From contig JAVVUQ010000007.1 of NCBI GenBank assembly GCA_036653075.1, positions 1 through 38,013 of the forward strand: a stretch of DNA of 38,013 nt, written 5' to 3'. The DNA comes from JAVVUQ01 sp036653075. GTDB lineage: Bacteria; Bacillota; Clostridia; Christensenellales; CAG-314. The position numbers and the translations under genes are program-made. The notes beneath the pieces were generated by a model. That model saw nothing but the letters and a program-made list of their open reading frames with translations, searched no databases and had not been told where the DNA came from. Below, piece after piece: positions 16,342-25,593 of this stretch (position 1 is the stretch's first letter; each line of letters starts with the position of its first letter).

Positions 16342-16968
16342 TTAATCACCCTTCGCTATAATTAAATCTTCCTTTGTAATTAAACGCAAAACTGCGCATT
16401 TTTGTTTTTCTTTTAATCTCTCAATTAACAATTCGGCTTTTAAAATTTCATTCGCTTTCAATTTTATAAAAGCATCGTCCAAAATAAGTAAATCGATTTT
16501 TCTGCAATCGGCTCTTGCTAAAGCAATCTTAAATTGAGTAAATGCGTCAACTTTTTTAGCGTTTTTATTTATTATATCACACAATTCATAATAACTTGCC
16601 ATTTTGTTTAACGCAATTTTACATTCTTTTTTGCTTTTTCCTCTTGCTTTTAAACCATAGGTTATATTATAATCCACTTTCCTATTTAATATCGCAAAAT
16701 CTGAAAAAATAACTGCTATATTTCGTTTTTCAATAGGTATTTGCTCAATAGGAACACCTTTATATAAAATTTCACCGCTCGTCTTTTTAATAATCCCACT
16801 TATAAGCTTTACCACAGTAGTTTTTCCACTTTGCTTATCCCAATTCAAAATTGTATTGCCTTCAACATTGACGCCAAAACTAATATCCGTAATTACATCG
16901 TACTTTTCATACGGATAACGCATTGTGACATTTTTAAATGTTAAAATTTCATCAGTTATATTATCCAT
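16342..16968 (-). CDS. degenerate ABC-type ATPase-like protein
   Basis: The 208 residues align along their whole length with an ABC transporter nucleotide-binding subunit, but nearly every catalytic element is altered. The P-loop reads NWDKQSGKTT (about 42-51), keeping GKT but losing the leading glycines. The Q-loop position is S89 in IFSDFAIL. The LSGGQ signature is replaced by VDAFT (about 140-144) before an intact IALARA. Walker B is LLILDD, with Asp for the catalytic Glu. The switch histidine is K199 in ITKED. No permease gene is nearby. Its ATG follows the YfbR stop codon directly, so expression is coupled. It may be a regulatory or structural pseudoenzyme, and ATP hydrolysis looks unlikely. 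The frame is intact, arguing against a simple pseudogene. Confidence 0.82.
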   Translation of the reverse strand: MDNITDEILTFKNVTMRYPYEKYDVITDISFGVNVEGNTILNWDKQSGKTTVVKLISGIIKKTSGEILYKGVPIEQIPIEKRNIAVIFSDFAILNRKVDYNITYGLKARGKSKKECKIALNKMASYYELCDIINKNAKKVDAFTQFKIALARADCRKIDLLILDDAFIKLKANEILKAELLIERLKEKQKCAVLRLITKEDLIIAKGD

Positions 16969-17538
16969 TTAAATCTCATCTAACGATAACTCGTACGCCG
17001 CAAGAAAATGTTCCATAAAATACTCCAATTCGTCTCCGGCTAATGCAACCAATTCTGCCTTTATAGATTTTTCCGCCTTTAAAAACTCCCGATTACCTGA
17101 TTTACGCTCGTCAATACACTTTAAATACGCCGATAGCTTGTCCGCTTGTTTTACTAATCTATGTTCGTAACTATCATCGCCAGATATCAACGGCAAATAT
17201 GTTTGCCTCAATTCTTGTGGCAACATCATTCTTATTTTTTCTTCCGACGCTCGCTCTATCGCTTTATACGCTATCTTAATTTCTTCATTGCTATACTTAA
17301 TGGGCGTAGGCATATCCCCCGTCATTACCTCGGCGCTGTCGTGATAAAGCGCCATCGCTGCCGCTTTACCCGCATCTAAATTCTTACCAAAATATACGTT
17401 GCCTATAACACACAATGCGTGCGCTATAATAGCCACTTGCTGCGAATGCATCGCAAGATTTTCCGTTTCAGAGTTTTTCATCAAACTCCATCGGTTGATA
17501 TACTTCATACGATTTACAAATGAAAAGAAACTATACAT
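16969..17538 (-). CDS. YfbR-type HD-domain 5'-deoxynucleotidase
   Basis: This 189-residue HD hydrolase closely matches YfbR, which dephosphorylates deoxynucleoside monophosphates in dNTP salvage. Landmarks: RMKYINRWSLM near the N-terminus, NLAMHSQQVAIIAHAL with the first His, ALYHDSAEVMTGDMPTP carrying the HD pair, and VKQADKLSAYLKC with the last Asp. All metal ligands are present. The ATG at 17538 has AAGGG a few bases upstream and a good promoter (17615-17643). The stop abuts the start of the degenerate ABC ATPase, forming a two-gene unit with no base between them. Confidence 0.93.
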   Translation of the reverse strand: MYSFFSFVNRMKYINRWSLMKNSETENLAMHSQQVAIIAHALCVIGNVYFGKNLDAGKAAAMALYHDSAEVMTGDMPTPIKYSNEEIKIAYKAIERASEEKIRMMLPQELRQTYLPLISGDDSYEHRLVKQADKLSAYLKCIDERKSGNREFLKAEKSIKAELVALAGDELEYFMEHFLAAYELSLDEI

Positions 17539-17614
17539 TTTTACCCTTGTTTTTTAACTTGATATCATTAATAAATAATTTTATTAATTAACAAGCAATA
17601 ATATACTCATAATT

Positions 17615-17643
17615 ATTATACACCAATTTTTTCCTATTGTAAA
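17615..17643 (-). promoter_or_regulatory. predicted promoter for yfbR-like/ABC unit
   Basis: TTTACA (17638-17643) and TATAAT (17615-17620) on the minus strand have a 17-bp spacer. Transcription would begin near 17608, leaving a leader of about 70 nt. The rest of the 293-bp gap to the VanW gene is AT-rich, with a short direct repeat of AATCGATGA near 17716-17733, and holds no gene. Confidence 0.65.
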
Positions 17644-17831
17644 GTAAACGTTTAATATTTACATATTATTAAATATTCATTATTTCTCCGTTAAAATATA
17701 GTAAAAAACAATTGAAATCGATGAAAATCGATGAGAAATCTCTTTGTATAAAATCAAAAATCAAGTTGTAACCTAATAGTTATAAATATACAAAAGTAAA
17801 TTATTATAATAGCAATTATGATTTATACATA

Positions 17832-18998
17832 TTATTCTTCATAGCTATGATTAGGGTAATAAAAATCTTTATGCAGCATAATATCTTTCACTGTTTTTCC
17901 GTCTAAGAAGTAGTTTAAGTAACTTGTGCTAAGAGAACTTCCAAGTGGATATTCCTCCTCAATTACGCTACGACGCACAATTTTGTAAGGGTTATATAGT
18001 CCATAAAAGCGTATTGTTATTTCGCCATTGTTATAGTTACATATCAAATAGATGTTACCATTAGTGTTATTTTTTAATTTTAAGTCTGCGCCGCTATCAG
18101 ATACCATAGCGTCAAATCCCGTTTCAATATATCCGCTTTTTAAAGTATGGCGATGGCGTTCAGTTACCGTTAAATCGGATAAAAGAGCCGCATTATATAG
18201 AGTAGTAGATACTTGACAAACCCCTCCGCCTACACCAATAGAGTACTTTCCGTTGGCAATAATAGCAGCTATTTTATAACCACGCCGTTCAGTGCGTTGT
18301 CCAACGACCTCATTAAAGGACATAAAATCTCCACGCTTAATAATATAACCGTCTAAAGATTTTAAAGCTAAAACTATATTATGCGTTCGATTTGTATTTT
18401 CGTTGTTACAATGAGTAGTAAAGTTGCCCCGTTCAAATGTTTCATTTTTTAATTTTGTTTGAGTCGTTTCAGGCGAAAGTAATGTAACTGGTATTTTTAT
18501 CGGAAATGATACATTACTTAGTAATTTAATATAAAATAATTCGCTTAAAGCTTCAGTATCCACCTTTCGCCCAAATTGTTCTTTTGTAAATGTAAACATC
18601 GCTCGCCCATTTATATTTTTAAACTGCGCAACTGCGCTTTTAGGTTTACAGTTTATGGTTTTTTGTATTTTATTTAGTAACTCATTATACCCGCAAAATA
18701 CGTAATCCATCGCTTGCGCGCGATTAAAGCCTAACTCATAAATTTCATTGACTAACTGCAACTTATCTGCCATAGATAAGTATACGTTTCGCTTTACTTT
18801 TTCAGCTTCTGTTAAATTTGTATAGTTTGCGATAAACACAAATTTATTCTTTTCATATACAAACTCAATCTTTTCACACTCAATCTTTTCAAAATTAGCA
18901 TATACATTTTTTGGCAATTGTGTAAAATAAAACGCACCTGTAACAAGTGCGCTTATTAACATTATAATTATTATAATCTTAGTTTTTGAATTTGACAT
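17832..18998 (-). CDS. VanW family exported protein
   Basis: The 388 residues start with a signal or anchor segment (about 6-27, KIIIIIMLISALVTGAFYF), so the protein acts at or outside the membrane. The VanW domain occupies roughly 190-340, with GDFMSFNEVVGQRTERRGYK and the hallmark GVGGGVCQVSTTLYNAAL. The region before it resembles a peptidoglycan-binding-like YoaR segment. VanW proteins are accessory to vancomycin resistance clusters and occur widely in clostridia. Their biochemical function is unknown. AAAGGT lies upstream of the ATG at 18998. It is 51 bp after the PHP gene on the same strand and may share its transcript. Confidence 0.9.
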   Translation of the reverse strand: MSNSKTKIIIIIMLISALVTGAFYFTQLPKNVYANFEKIECEKIEFVYEKNKFVFIANYTNLTEAEKVKRNVYLSMADKLQLVNEIYELGFNRAQAMDYVFCGYNELLNKIQKTINCKPKSAVAQFKNINGRAMFTFTKEQFGRKVDTEALSELFYIKLLSNVSFPIKIPVTLLSPETTQTKLKNETFERGNFTTHCNNENTNRTHNIVLALKSLDGYIIKRGDFMSFNEVVGQRTERRGYKIAAIIANGKYSIGVGGGVCQVSTTLYNAALLSDLTVTERHRHTLKSGYIETGFDAMVSDSGADLKLKNNTNGNIYLICNYNNGEITIRFYGLYNPYKIVRRSVIEEEYPLGSSLSTSYLNYFLDGKTVKDIMLHKDFYYPNHSYEE

Positions 18999-19049
18999 TA
19001 AATTACCTTTACTTTTTTATTACGAAATAACTGCCAATAAAAATAAAAT

Positions 19050-19892
19050 TTACGTTCTACGATTTAATATCTGTTTAGTTAAGAGTTTAAGAACGTATTT
19101 ATTAGGACGATAAAATTTTTCGCCTATTTTTATTGCGCTTCCGTCTGAATGATAATCGCTTCCGCCAGTTACAATTAGATGATACTTTGTGGCTAACGCT
19201 CTCATCTCACGCCTTTTACTAACAGTTTGTGCAAAATAGTCCGCTTCAATACCTTTTAGCCCTACTTCTTTTAAGGAATTTATTAACAATCGAATTTCAT
19301 CATCATCCATTCTAATTTTCATAGGATGAGCTAAAACAGCGATAGCGCCATTTTCAACAAGTAATTTCACCGCTTCTTTAGGAGTCAATCTATCGCCTGT
19401 TAAAAAAGCTTGCGCGCCTTCGGCTAAATATCCATTGAACGCCTCTTGCACACTTGAGCATAATCCTTTTTGAACCATTAAATCTGCTATATGCTTTCTA
19501 CCTACGCTTTCGCCCGCCGCATATTCAAGTACTTCATCATAAGATATATCCACATTAAAATCGTTAAGTTTATGTATTATTTTAATATTTCGTTCGTGTC
19601 TTCGTTCTCTTTGTAATTTCAACGCTTCTATTAATTTGTTATTATTTAAATTAAATCCGTAACCTAAAATATGCACTTGTGTTTCATCAATATATGCGGA
19701 AAGTTCAATTCCGCTCAATATCAAAATATCTTTTCCTCTTGCGTAAATATCTGCTTCAATACTTCCTTCAATTGTATCATGGTCTGTTATTGAAAGCATT
19801 TCAATTCCCTTTTCTATCGCTATATCCACAATTTCTTGAGGAGTTTTAGCTCCATCAGATTTGTTTGTATGTAAATGTAAGTCAGCTCTCAT
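19050..19892 (-). CDS. PHP-domain phosphoesterase (YciV/RNase AM-like)
   Basis: This 280-residue cytoplasmic metal-dependent phosphoesterase belongs to the polymerase-and-histidinol-phosphatase superfamily. The metal ligands are clear: DLHLHTNKSDG at the N-terminus (H6, H8), SITDHDTIEG, GIELSA, AVLAHPMKI and TGGSDYHSDG near the end. The YciV-type members hydrolyse 3',5'-nucleoside bisphosphates and trim rRNA 5' ends; a related activity is likely here. AAGGAGA lies directly upstream of ATG 19892. It follows the transglutaminase gene by 58 bp, and its leader shares a nearly identical segment with that gene's leader. Confidence 0.9.
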   Translation of the reverse strand: MRADLHLHTNKSDGAKTPQEIVDIAIEKGIEMLSITDHDTIEGSIEADIYARGKDILILSGIELSAYIDETQVHILGYGFNLNNNKLIEALKLQRERRHERNIKIIHKLNDFNVDISYDEVLEYAAGESVGRKHIADLMVQKGLCSSVQEAFNGYLAEGAQAFLTGDRLTPKEAVKLLVENGAIAVLAHPMKIRMDDDEIRLLINSLKEVGLKGIEADYFAQTVSKRREMRALATKYHLIVTGGSDYHSDGSAIKIGEKFYRPNKYVLKLLTKQILNRRT

Positions 19893-19950
19893 TAATCTCC
19901 TTGTAGTTTTTCGCTGTTAAAACAAAAATAGATTTGCATAATAATTTTTA

Positions 19951-21789
19951 TTAAACAGTTTTCTTGACGTAAAAGACTAAGCCGTTGCCATTGCTATCAT
20001 TTGTCAAAACAATTAAAACAGGATTTGTCCAAATCTGCGCTTCTCTAAAGGCCTTTTCAATCATAGTATATACAACTGATTGCATACCTTTTTTGTAAGC
20101 AAAATAAAATTCCGCTCCGTTTCCTTTAAATAAATCCGCTCTATAATCTAAAATTAAACTATTTAATTCTTCTTGACTATCAATTTTATGGTCATAATTC
20201 ACGCCAATGTAGTCGCCTATTTCGTATACGCCTTTTCCATTTTCTGTATAGTTATTCTCGCAAGAATAAGTTTCCACATCTTCTATGCGTCCGTTAAGCG
20301 CCTCATTTGAACAAAGCAAAAAATAGTGAGAAGTTATGTCAAATTTATCATTTATCTTGCAATCGCCGTTAGTGCAATCCACATTATACCAATTGTTGTC
20401 AATCATAACTTTATTCCAAGCGTGTTGCGCCCAAGGGCTGCCTAAAATTCCCGTTTTGACTTTGCCTGTTGTTCTAATTGCGTTGATACCGCTAATAAGG
20501 CACATTGTTTCCATTGCTTTTGCATAACTATCACATACCGCTACGCCTAATTCAAACACGCCCTCTAAGCTAAACGCTGTGTTAAACGCATCATTTGTTT
20601 CTTTATTCTCTGCTGTCGCATAATCATAAGTCGTGATTTTGCATATATAATCATAATATGCGTGCACTTTTTCGTATTGCGTCATATTTTCACTTGTAAT
20701 TTTACATATTGCGTGTTTAATTGAATTGTATAAATTTTCAATTTTTGAACCAGCGTTAAATGTAGGTTTCAATGAAAGCCTTAAAGCCCAAAGCAACATT
20801 TCGCTATTAGTAACTAATTGCGATTTTTGCCAATTATCCACAGCAAGGGGTCTATCGTTATTCATTGATAAATCTTTATGTTTGCTATCAATTTGTTGTT
20901 CTCTTTTTTTCTCGCTTGAATCATTAGTAAGGTCGCCGTTGATGTTAAGTTTTATTTTTTTATCATTTTCAATAGTTATTTCTTGCGATAATTTTTGGAA
21001 AATGTTCCCAGAAACATCATCTATAAGTATACGAATTGATGTAAAAGGCGTTTTTGTCAGCATTTGCAAATCAAATTCGGCATTAGCTCCGCCAAAATGC
21101 AGACAATTTAATGCAGAAAAGCCCGATTCAACCGCCCAAACTCCTTTTCCTATCTTTTTAACGCTACTTGGAATATAAAAATATTCTAATCTTTTACAAT
21201 TAGCAAAGGCATAATCGCCTATTTCCGTTATGCTCGTAGGTAGGTATACGCTTATAATATCTTGCCCTTTAAAGGCATTATCTCCTATCTTTGTTACAGA
21301 AAATCCATCAATAAACTGCGGCAATATAACATTCGCTTCGCTTTCGCTATTGTATACATATGACGTAATGGCTACTGTTTGCCCGTCAATATACCTTAAT
21401 TTGTAATTGCTTAACTTTGAATCTGTTGGAATTAACTCCTCGCTACTTAAAATTGTAACAGTAAAGCTACCTACGCATTTATCAAAAGTAAAATTAATAT
21501 TTTGTTCCCCTATTGTAGATAGTTTTATTTTATTTGTATTATCAAACATTGAAGAATCAATAAATATTTCCAATGTTTTGCCATTAGTATATAAAATCTC
21601 CGCCTTTAATCCAATATCAAAAAATTTGCCCGAAACAACAAATTTCGGACAATCTATAACTTTTACCGCTTTTACGTTAGGCGATAATATCAAAATCATT
21701 AGGATAGTAATCAAGCTCAAAGCTAATATTGCAATACATATCGCAATCATTATTTTTGTTCTTTTATTCATTTTAACTGTGTTTTTCAT
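19951..21789 (-). CDS. exported transglutaminase-like protein with leucine-rich repeats
   Basis: This 612-residue protein is anchored by an N-terminal hydrophobic segment (about 13-36). A beta-rich region (40-115) is followed by BspA-type LRR_5 repeats (about 155-235, with KIGDNAFKGQ and EIGDYAFANCKRL). The C-terminal half holds a transglutaminase-core domain with an intact triad: C419 in GVAVCDSYAKAM, H456 in AQHAWNKV and D471 in YNVDCTNGD. Such bacterial proteins act on the cell surface as cysteine proteases or cross-linkers. The LRR part suggests adhesion or substrate recognition. GGGAGA stands three bases before ATG 21789, and a promoter lies at 21852-21880. It probably heads a transcript with the PHP and VanW genes. 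Confidence 0.9.
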   Translation of the reverse strand: MKNTVKMNKRTKIMIAICIAILALSLITILMILILSPNVKAVKVIDCPKFVVSGKFFDIGLKAEILYTNGKTLEIFIDSSMFDNTNKIKLSTIGEQNINFTFDKCVGSFTVTILSSEELIPTDSKLSNYKLRYIDGQTVAITSYVYNSESEANVILPQFIDGFSVTKIGDNAFKGQDIISVYLPTSITEIGDYAFANCKRLEYFYIPSSVKKIGKGVWAVESGFSALNCLHFGGANAEFDLQMLTKTPFTSIRILIDDVSGNIFQKLSQEITIENDKKIKLNINGDLTNDSSEKKREQQIDSKHKDLSMNNDRPLAVDNWQKSQLVTNSEMLLWALRLSLKPTFNAGSKIENLYNSIKHAICKITSENMTQYEKVHAYYDYICKITTYDYATAENKETNDAFNTAFSLEGVFELGVAVCDSYAKAMETMCLISGINAIRTTGKVKTGILGSPWAQHAWNKVMIDNNWYNVDCTNGDCKINDKFDITSHYFLLCSNEALNGRIEDVETYSCENNYTENGKGVYEIGDYIGVNYDHKIDSQEELNSLILDYRADLFKGNGAEFYFAYKKGMQSVVYTMIEKAFREAQIWTNPVLIVLTNDSNGNGLVFYVKKTV

Positions 21790-21851
21790 TAATCTCCCGA
21801 TAGTTTTAATTGCAATATACCAACATTGACGTATGCAAAAAAAGTAAAAAC

Positions 21852-21880
21852 ATTATAATTTCTACTTTTTTTACTGTAAA
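21852..21880 (-). promoter_or_regulatory. predicted promoter for transglutaminase-PHP-VanW unit, inside an inverted repeat
   Basis: TTTACA (21875-21880) and TATAAT (21852-21857) on the minus strand are 17 bp apart. The start point would be near 21845. The -10 lies in the loop of an inverted repeat, AAAAAAAGTA (21837-21846) and TACTTTTTTT (21863-21872), which could act as a weak terminator for the upstream degV gene or as an operator. Confidence 0.6.
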
Positions 21881-21979
21881 ATCAACGTTATAGTTAAACT
21901 ATTAAAACAAAACGATATATTATTTTATTAAAAATAGTAAAATATAACAAATATACTATTATATACTATTTTCATTATA

Positions 21980-22846
21980 TCAATTTTCCTTTCTACTATC
22001 CGCTGTAAAAAATAATGCGACCGTTCCCGGCCCGCTATGACAGCCTACGACTCTGCATAATTGCATAATCTTACAATCAAGTCCAAATCCTTCCTTAACT
22101 AAATGCGCGACGTAATTAGCGTCTTCTATACAATCGCCGTGTGATATATAAATATGTTTGCTTTCGCCATTGTAACGTTCTTTCATTTTTTCTACTAAGC
22201 GTTGCAAAGATTTTTTTCTACTCAGCACTTTTTGAAGTGGAATAAGTTGTCCTATTTCATTGGTATGCAAAACTGGCTTTATTCTTATCCACGTGCCTAT
22301 AACAGCGCTCGCTTTACTCACCCGTCCGCCACGATGTAAATATATTAAATCGTCAACTACGAAATAATGACATATATGCCCTTTTATTTCGTTTACATAA
22401 TTGTACGTTTCCTCAATAGTTGCGCCACTATCCGCTTTCTCTAACGCCAAAGTAGCAAGTAACCCTAATCCGCCCGCTTGCGATAAACTATCTACCGAAT
22501 ACACACATTTTCTGCCATACTTTTTGTTAATCGCCTCAGCAGCTTTAATATGATTATCGCTTGTTGCGCTCAATGCTGCAGCAAGCGGTATATGCAATAC
22601 ATCAAATCCTTTTGATACTAATTTGTCGAAATATTCTTCGGCATCTAATTGAGAAATCTGCGACGTATAAGTCGGTTTCCCCTCTCTCATTTTATTATAG
22701 AACATCTCTATGTCCATATCGTTTCCCGTATTTCCGCCAAACTCCTCTTTGTCAACGGAATATATCATACTTTCAACGGATACTCTATCCTTTACTTCTT
22801 GCGGAATATCACACGTAGTATCACACGAAATAATAAATTTATTCAT
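21980..22846 (-). CDS. DegV family fatty-acid-binding protein
   Basis: The 288 residues match the DegV family throughout: IISCDTTCDIP at the N-terminus, FYNKMREGKPTYTSQIS, LAAALSATSDNH, VYSVDSLSQAGGLGLLA, YLHRGGRVSKASAVIG and the C-terminal VGCHSGPGTVALFF. DegV and FakB proteins hold a fatty acid for the FakA kinase. No fakA gene is visible here. The frame begins at a GTG at 22852, but AAGGTG and an ATG at 22846 make MNKF the better start. It is cytoplasmic. Upstream and downstream spacers are AT-rich and no convincing promoter was resolved. Confidence 0.94.
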   Translation of the reverse strand: MNKFIISCDTTCDIPQEVKDRVSVESMIYSVDKEEFGGNTGNDMDIEMFYNKMREGKPTYTSQISQLDAEEYFDKLVSKGFDVLHIPLAAALSATSDNHIKAAEAINKKYGRKCVYSVDSLSQAGGLGLLATLALEKADSGATIEETYNYVNEIKGHICHYFVVDDLIYLHRGGRVSKASAVIGTWIRIKPVLHTNEIGQLIPLQKVLSRKKSLQRLVEKMKERYNGESKHIYISHGDCIEDANYVAHLVKEGFGLDCKIMQLCRVVGCHSGPGTVALFFTADSRKEN

Positions 22847-22982
22847 AAACACCTTTTAATTTTTATACGTATTTTGTATTATAATAATTCTTATCAATTA
22901 TCTATAATTATTTGTTTTTAATTATTACCTTATATTAACGCTATATTATTTATAATAACATATTTAATTTTATATGATTATA

Positions 22983-23762
22983 TCAGTTGCTTTTATACAT
23001 ATGGCAATAATTTATACAGCTATGTTCAAGATTTGCTAAGCTATCTAATCCTTTTATTTTTAAAATGAGTATATACCATTGTGGTACAAACCCTTTGACA
23101 GTGCCAAGTATATTACTTGTCGCAATAGCGCCTGTATCTCTGCAATCTGTACTGTTATTGCGATTATCACCCATATAATATACGCAACCGTTTGGAACAA
23201 CATAAGGATTATTTCTATTTTTTCCTTCTAAATTTCCATATTTTGACGACACTATCTTATATAGTGGCGCATCGTCTACTTTTTTAATAACATCATAATC
23301 TTCGGCGCCCTCTTGCCATACGCAAACATAACCGTTTTCTATCCAAATTTTATCGCCTTGTAAACCTACAATTCTTTTAATAAGCGGATGCGAAATATTA
23401 GCTTGAGCATTGACAATAATAACGTTTCCTCTTTGTAGTGGTAATTGTTTTATATATACAACCTTGTCATTTAGGTATAAGGATTTTTTCACTGTTACTT
23501 TTCCATTTTCGTCTTTATCTTCCCACATAATGGTCATTGAATCGCCGCTAATAATATAAACTTTATCGTATGCAATACGTCCGCATATCATAACAATACA
23601 AATAATAGCTAATATCGACAATGCAACCCAAGATATTATATTCAATATTTTATTATTAGTAGTATTTTGTTTTACCCTATTTTCTCCATTATATAACGGA
23701 CTTTCTTCAATATTATCCTCGTTTTTTATATCATTGTTCGAATTTTGTTCATTATTATCCAT
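22983..23762 (-). CDS. lepB: signal peptidase I
   Basis: This 259-residue membrane-bound serine protease removes signal peptides from exported proteins. After an Asn/Glu-rich cytoplasmic N-terminus there is one transmembrane segment (about 40-60). The catalytic serine is in ISGDSM (S75) and the lysine in LIKRIVGLQGD (K129). The YYMGDNRNNSTDCRDTG block corresponds to the conserved GDN-SxDSR box, with a cysteine in place of its serine. The ATG at 23762 has AAGGGG five bases upstream, so it is chosen over the in-frame ATG at 23792. The Ser-Lys dyad is complete, so it should be active. It is separated from the genes on both sides by more than 100 bp. Confidence 0.93.
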   Translation of the reverse strand: MDNNEQNSNNDIKNEDNIEESPLYNGENRVKQNTTNNKILNIISWVALSILAIICIVMICGRIAYDKVYIISGDSMTIMWEDKDENGKVTVKKSLYLNDKVVYIKQLPLQRGNVIIVNAQANISHPLIKRIVGLQGDKIWIENGYVCVWQEGAEDYDVIKKVDDAPLYKIVSSKYGNLEGKNRNNPYVVPNGCVYYMGDNRNNSTDCRDTGAIATSNILGTVKGFVPQWYILILKIKGLDSLANLEHSCINYCHMYKSN

Positions 23763-23909
23763 ATTATCCCCTTTATTAGCAAACAGTTCCATTTTTATGT
23801 TTAAAGTATAATAATATTACTTTGTAAAAAATCAAATTCCTAACATAAAACTTAAATCGTCACAAATATTTTTATAATGTAACTATTACATATTGATATT
23901 TTATGACAT

Positions 23910-25586
23910 TTAGGTAAATAATATATTATTTAACACAATATCTTGTTCGGCGGAAAAAGCCAAAATCAAACTACTAAGGTTATCTTTTGCAAATTTTCCA
24001 GAAACAGATTTGAAATCGTCCATAGTAGTAGAAACTTTTTGCCAAAGTTGTCCGCCAACTAATTTATGAACAGTTCTAAATAACGTCATATTCGGCGTGC
24101 CCCAAGCGGTAGCTAAGTAAACCGTAAGATCACACGTATGCGCTGAATATACGTCAAAAGTTAGCGCGCTTTGAGCGTCAAATATATACATTGGATCGTT
24201 TAAACAGTAAGTGGCGATATTTTTTCCGCTAACACCGCTAACGTCATATGCGCCTACTGCTTCAGCAAGCGTATTTTTAAGTACAAATCCCAAAGTTTGC
24301 GGTTGCGACGGATTCATTGGAACAAATTCTGCTAATCCTTGTTTGCCTTTATATATAAGTTTTGTGCGTTCTACTGTTTCTAATACGCCGATAGATGAGG
24401 GAATGATAGTCATTGGATGACTTGATAAAGTACGTCCCATATTAATCAAATTACAAATTACAGTTATAGGCATATTTAAGTCTACTATCTCCGCTTCAGC
24501 TTCGTATTCGTCAAACAAAAAAGTACCGTTTTTAGCAAGAACCCAATTACGCACTGATTGCGACATTATGCCTCTTGAATAGTAGATTTTAACGTCACTT
24601 ACGCCTCTAAGCTCTTTTAAATCTGCTTTTAAAATAAGTTTTCCCTCTCTTTGCGTTGCTGACATATTGACTAATTTCGGAGGTTCGGGATTTTCAAACC
24701 ACATTTTAAGCATTTCACGATCTTTGCTGTCAAAAGTATCCATCATTCGAGGAATATGCAAAACTGTGCTATTTCCGTTATTTTTCATTCTATTAACAGC
24801 GTCATAAACTGTTGTCATATCGGTAATAGTGCTATTAGTGCCTTGCACGATAAGCATTGGAATTTCTATTAAAGCGGCGTATGTTTGTGGCGACACGCCC
24901 GCTAACATTCTCTCTTTTTCTTCTTCGTTTTTAATTCTAAAATCAATAGCGCTTTCCATATCGGATAATTCTTCCGCTTGAAAACTCTTAAATTCAGTTT
25001 GTTCCCAACAACTTCCAAATAATACAGCGCCCGCTCGTATTCTTTTATCTACGCCCAACACCATCATTGCAATTTTACTTGCTTCACGCAAACTGTATAA
25101 ATTAATTTTGCCATTAACGCAAGAAAGCGATAACATATAAGTTATTGCTCGACGCACGCAATAAGCCCAATTATACCAAACAGTTTCGTCCGCAGTAGTG
25201 TCCACGTGACTGTAATGCCTACCCGATTGCGAATAATTGCAATAGTCTAAACTGTCTGGATATACCGTTTTGATTCCAGCGCCACCACAATAATCCACTC
25301 CAACAGCAGCGTATCCATTGTTTGCCCAATAGGTTATTTTTTCTTTATCGATATCTCGTTCAATACCGTCAATCAATACCATAACAGGCAAATTTTTAGC
25401 GCCAACAGGTATAGCGGTTATAGCGAAAACTCTAACATACTTGTTGTCCACGCACCTGCCATCAAAATACAACTCAGTGTATTCTAAATCGTTTTCAATG
25501 TAAGACAAAACAACACGCACATTTAGACTCCTTTCGGGCGTGTCGTAATCTTTCCATAATAAAAACGGAGTTAAAATCGTACTCAT
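23910..25586 (-). CDS. alpha/beta-hydrolase (acetyl-xylan-esterase-like) protein lacking the catalytic triad
   Basis: The 558 residues contain an AXE1-like alpha/beta-hydrolase fold (about 1-300), seen from PVMVLIDGIER, a WANNGYAAVGVDYCGG strand-turn, and DKRIRAGAVLFGSC. At the nucleophile elbow, where GxSxGG is expected, the sequence reads SLREAS (165-170), placing R167 at the serine. The acid position after IVQGTN is serine rather than aspartate, and the histidine region reads MMDTFDS. A beta-rich C-terminal part (about 300-558) is unassigned. No signal peptide was seen. It is therefore probably a non-enzymatic fold relative. ATG 25586 has AGGT upstream and is seven bases after the stop of the membrane protein gene, so the two are an operon. 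Confidence 0.75.
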   Translation of the reverse strand: MSTILTPFLLWKDYDTPERSLNVRVVLSYIENDLEYTELYFDGRCVDNKYVRVFAITAIPVGAKNLPVMVLIDGIERDIDKEKITYWANNGYAAVGVDYCGGAGIKTVYPDSLDYCNYSQSGRHYSHVDTTADETVWYNWAYCVRRAITYMLSLSCVNGKINLYSLREASKIAMMVLGVDKRIRAGAVLFGSCWEQTEFKSFQAEELSDMESAIDFRIKNEEEKERMLAGVSPQTYAALIEIPMLIVQGTNSTITDMTTVYDAVNRMKNNGNSTVLHIPRMMDTFDSKDREMLKMWFENPEPPKLVNMSATQREGKLILKADLKELRGVSDVKIYYSRGIMSQSVRNWVLAKNGTFLFDEYEAEAEIVDLNMPITVICNLINMGRTLSSHPMTIIPSSIGVLETVERTKLIYKGKQGLAEFVPMNPSQPQTLGFVLKNTLAEAVGAYDVSGVSGKNIATYCLNDPMYIFDAQSALTFDVYSAHTCDLTVYLATAWGTPNMTLFRTVHKLVGGQLWQKVSTTMDDFKSVSGKFAKDNLSSLILAFSAEQDIVLNNILFT

Positions 25587-25593
25587 AAGCTAC

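Noticed and set aside
16342..16968. ABC-like gene as a pseudogene
   Set aside because: The frame is intact, hydrophobic core patterns are kept, and it is tightly coupled to yfbR, so a functional pseudoenzyme is more likely.
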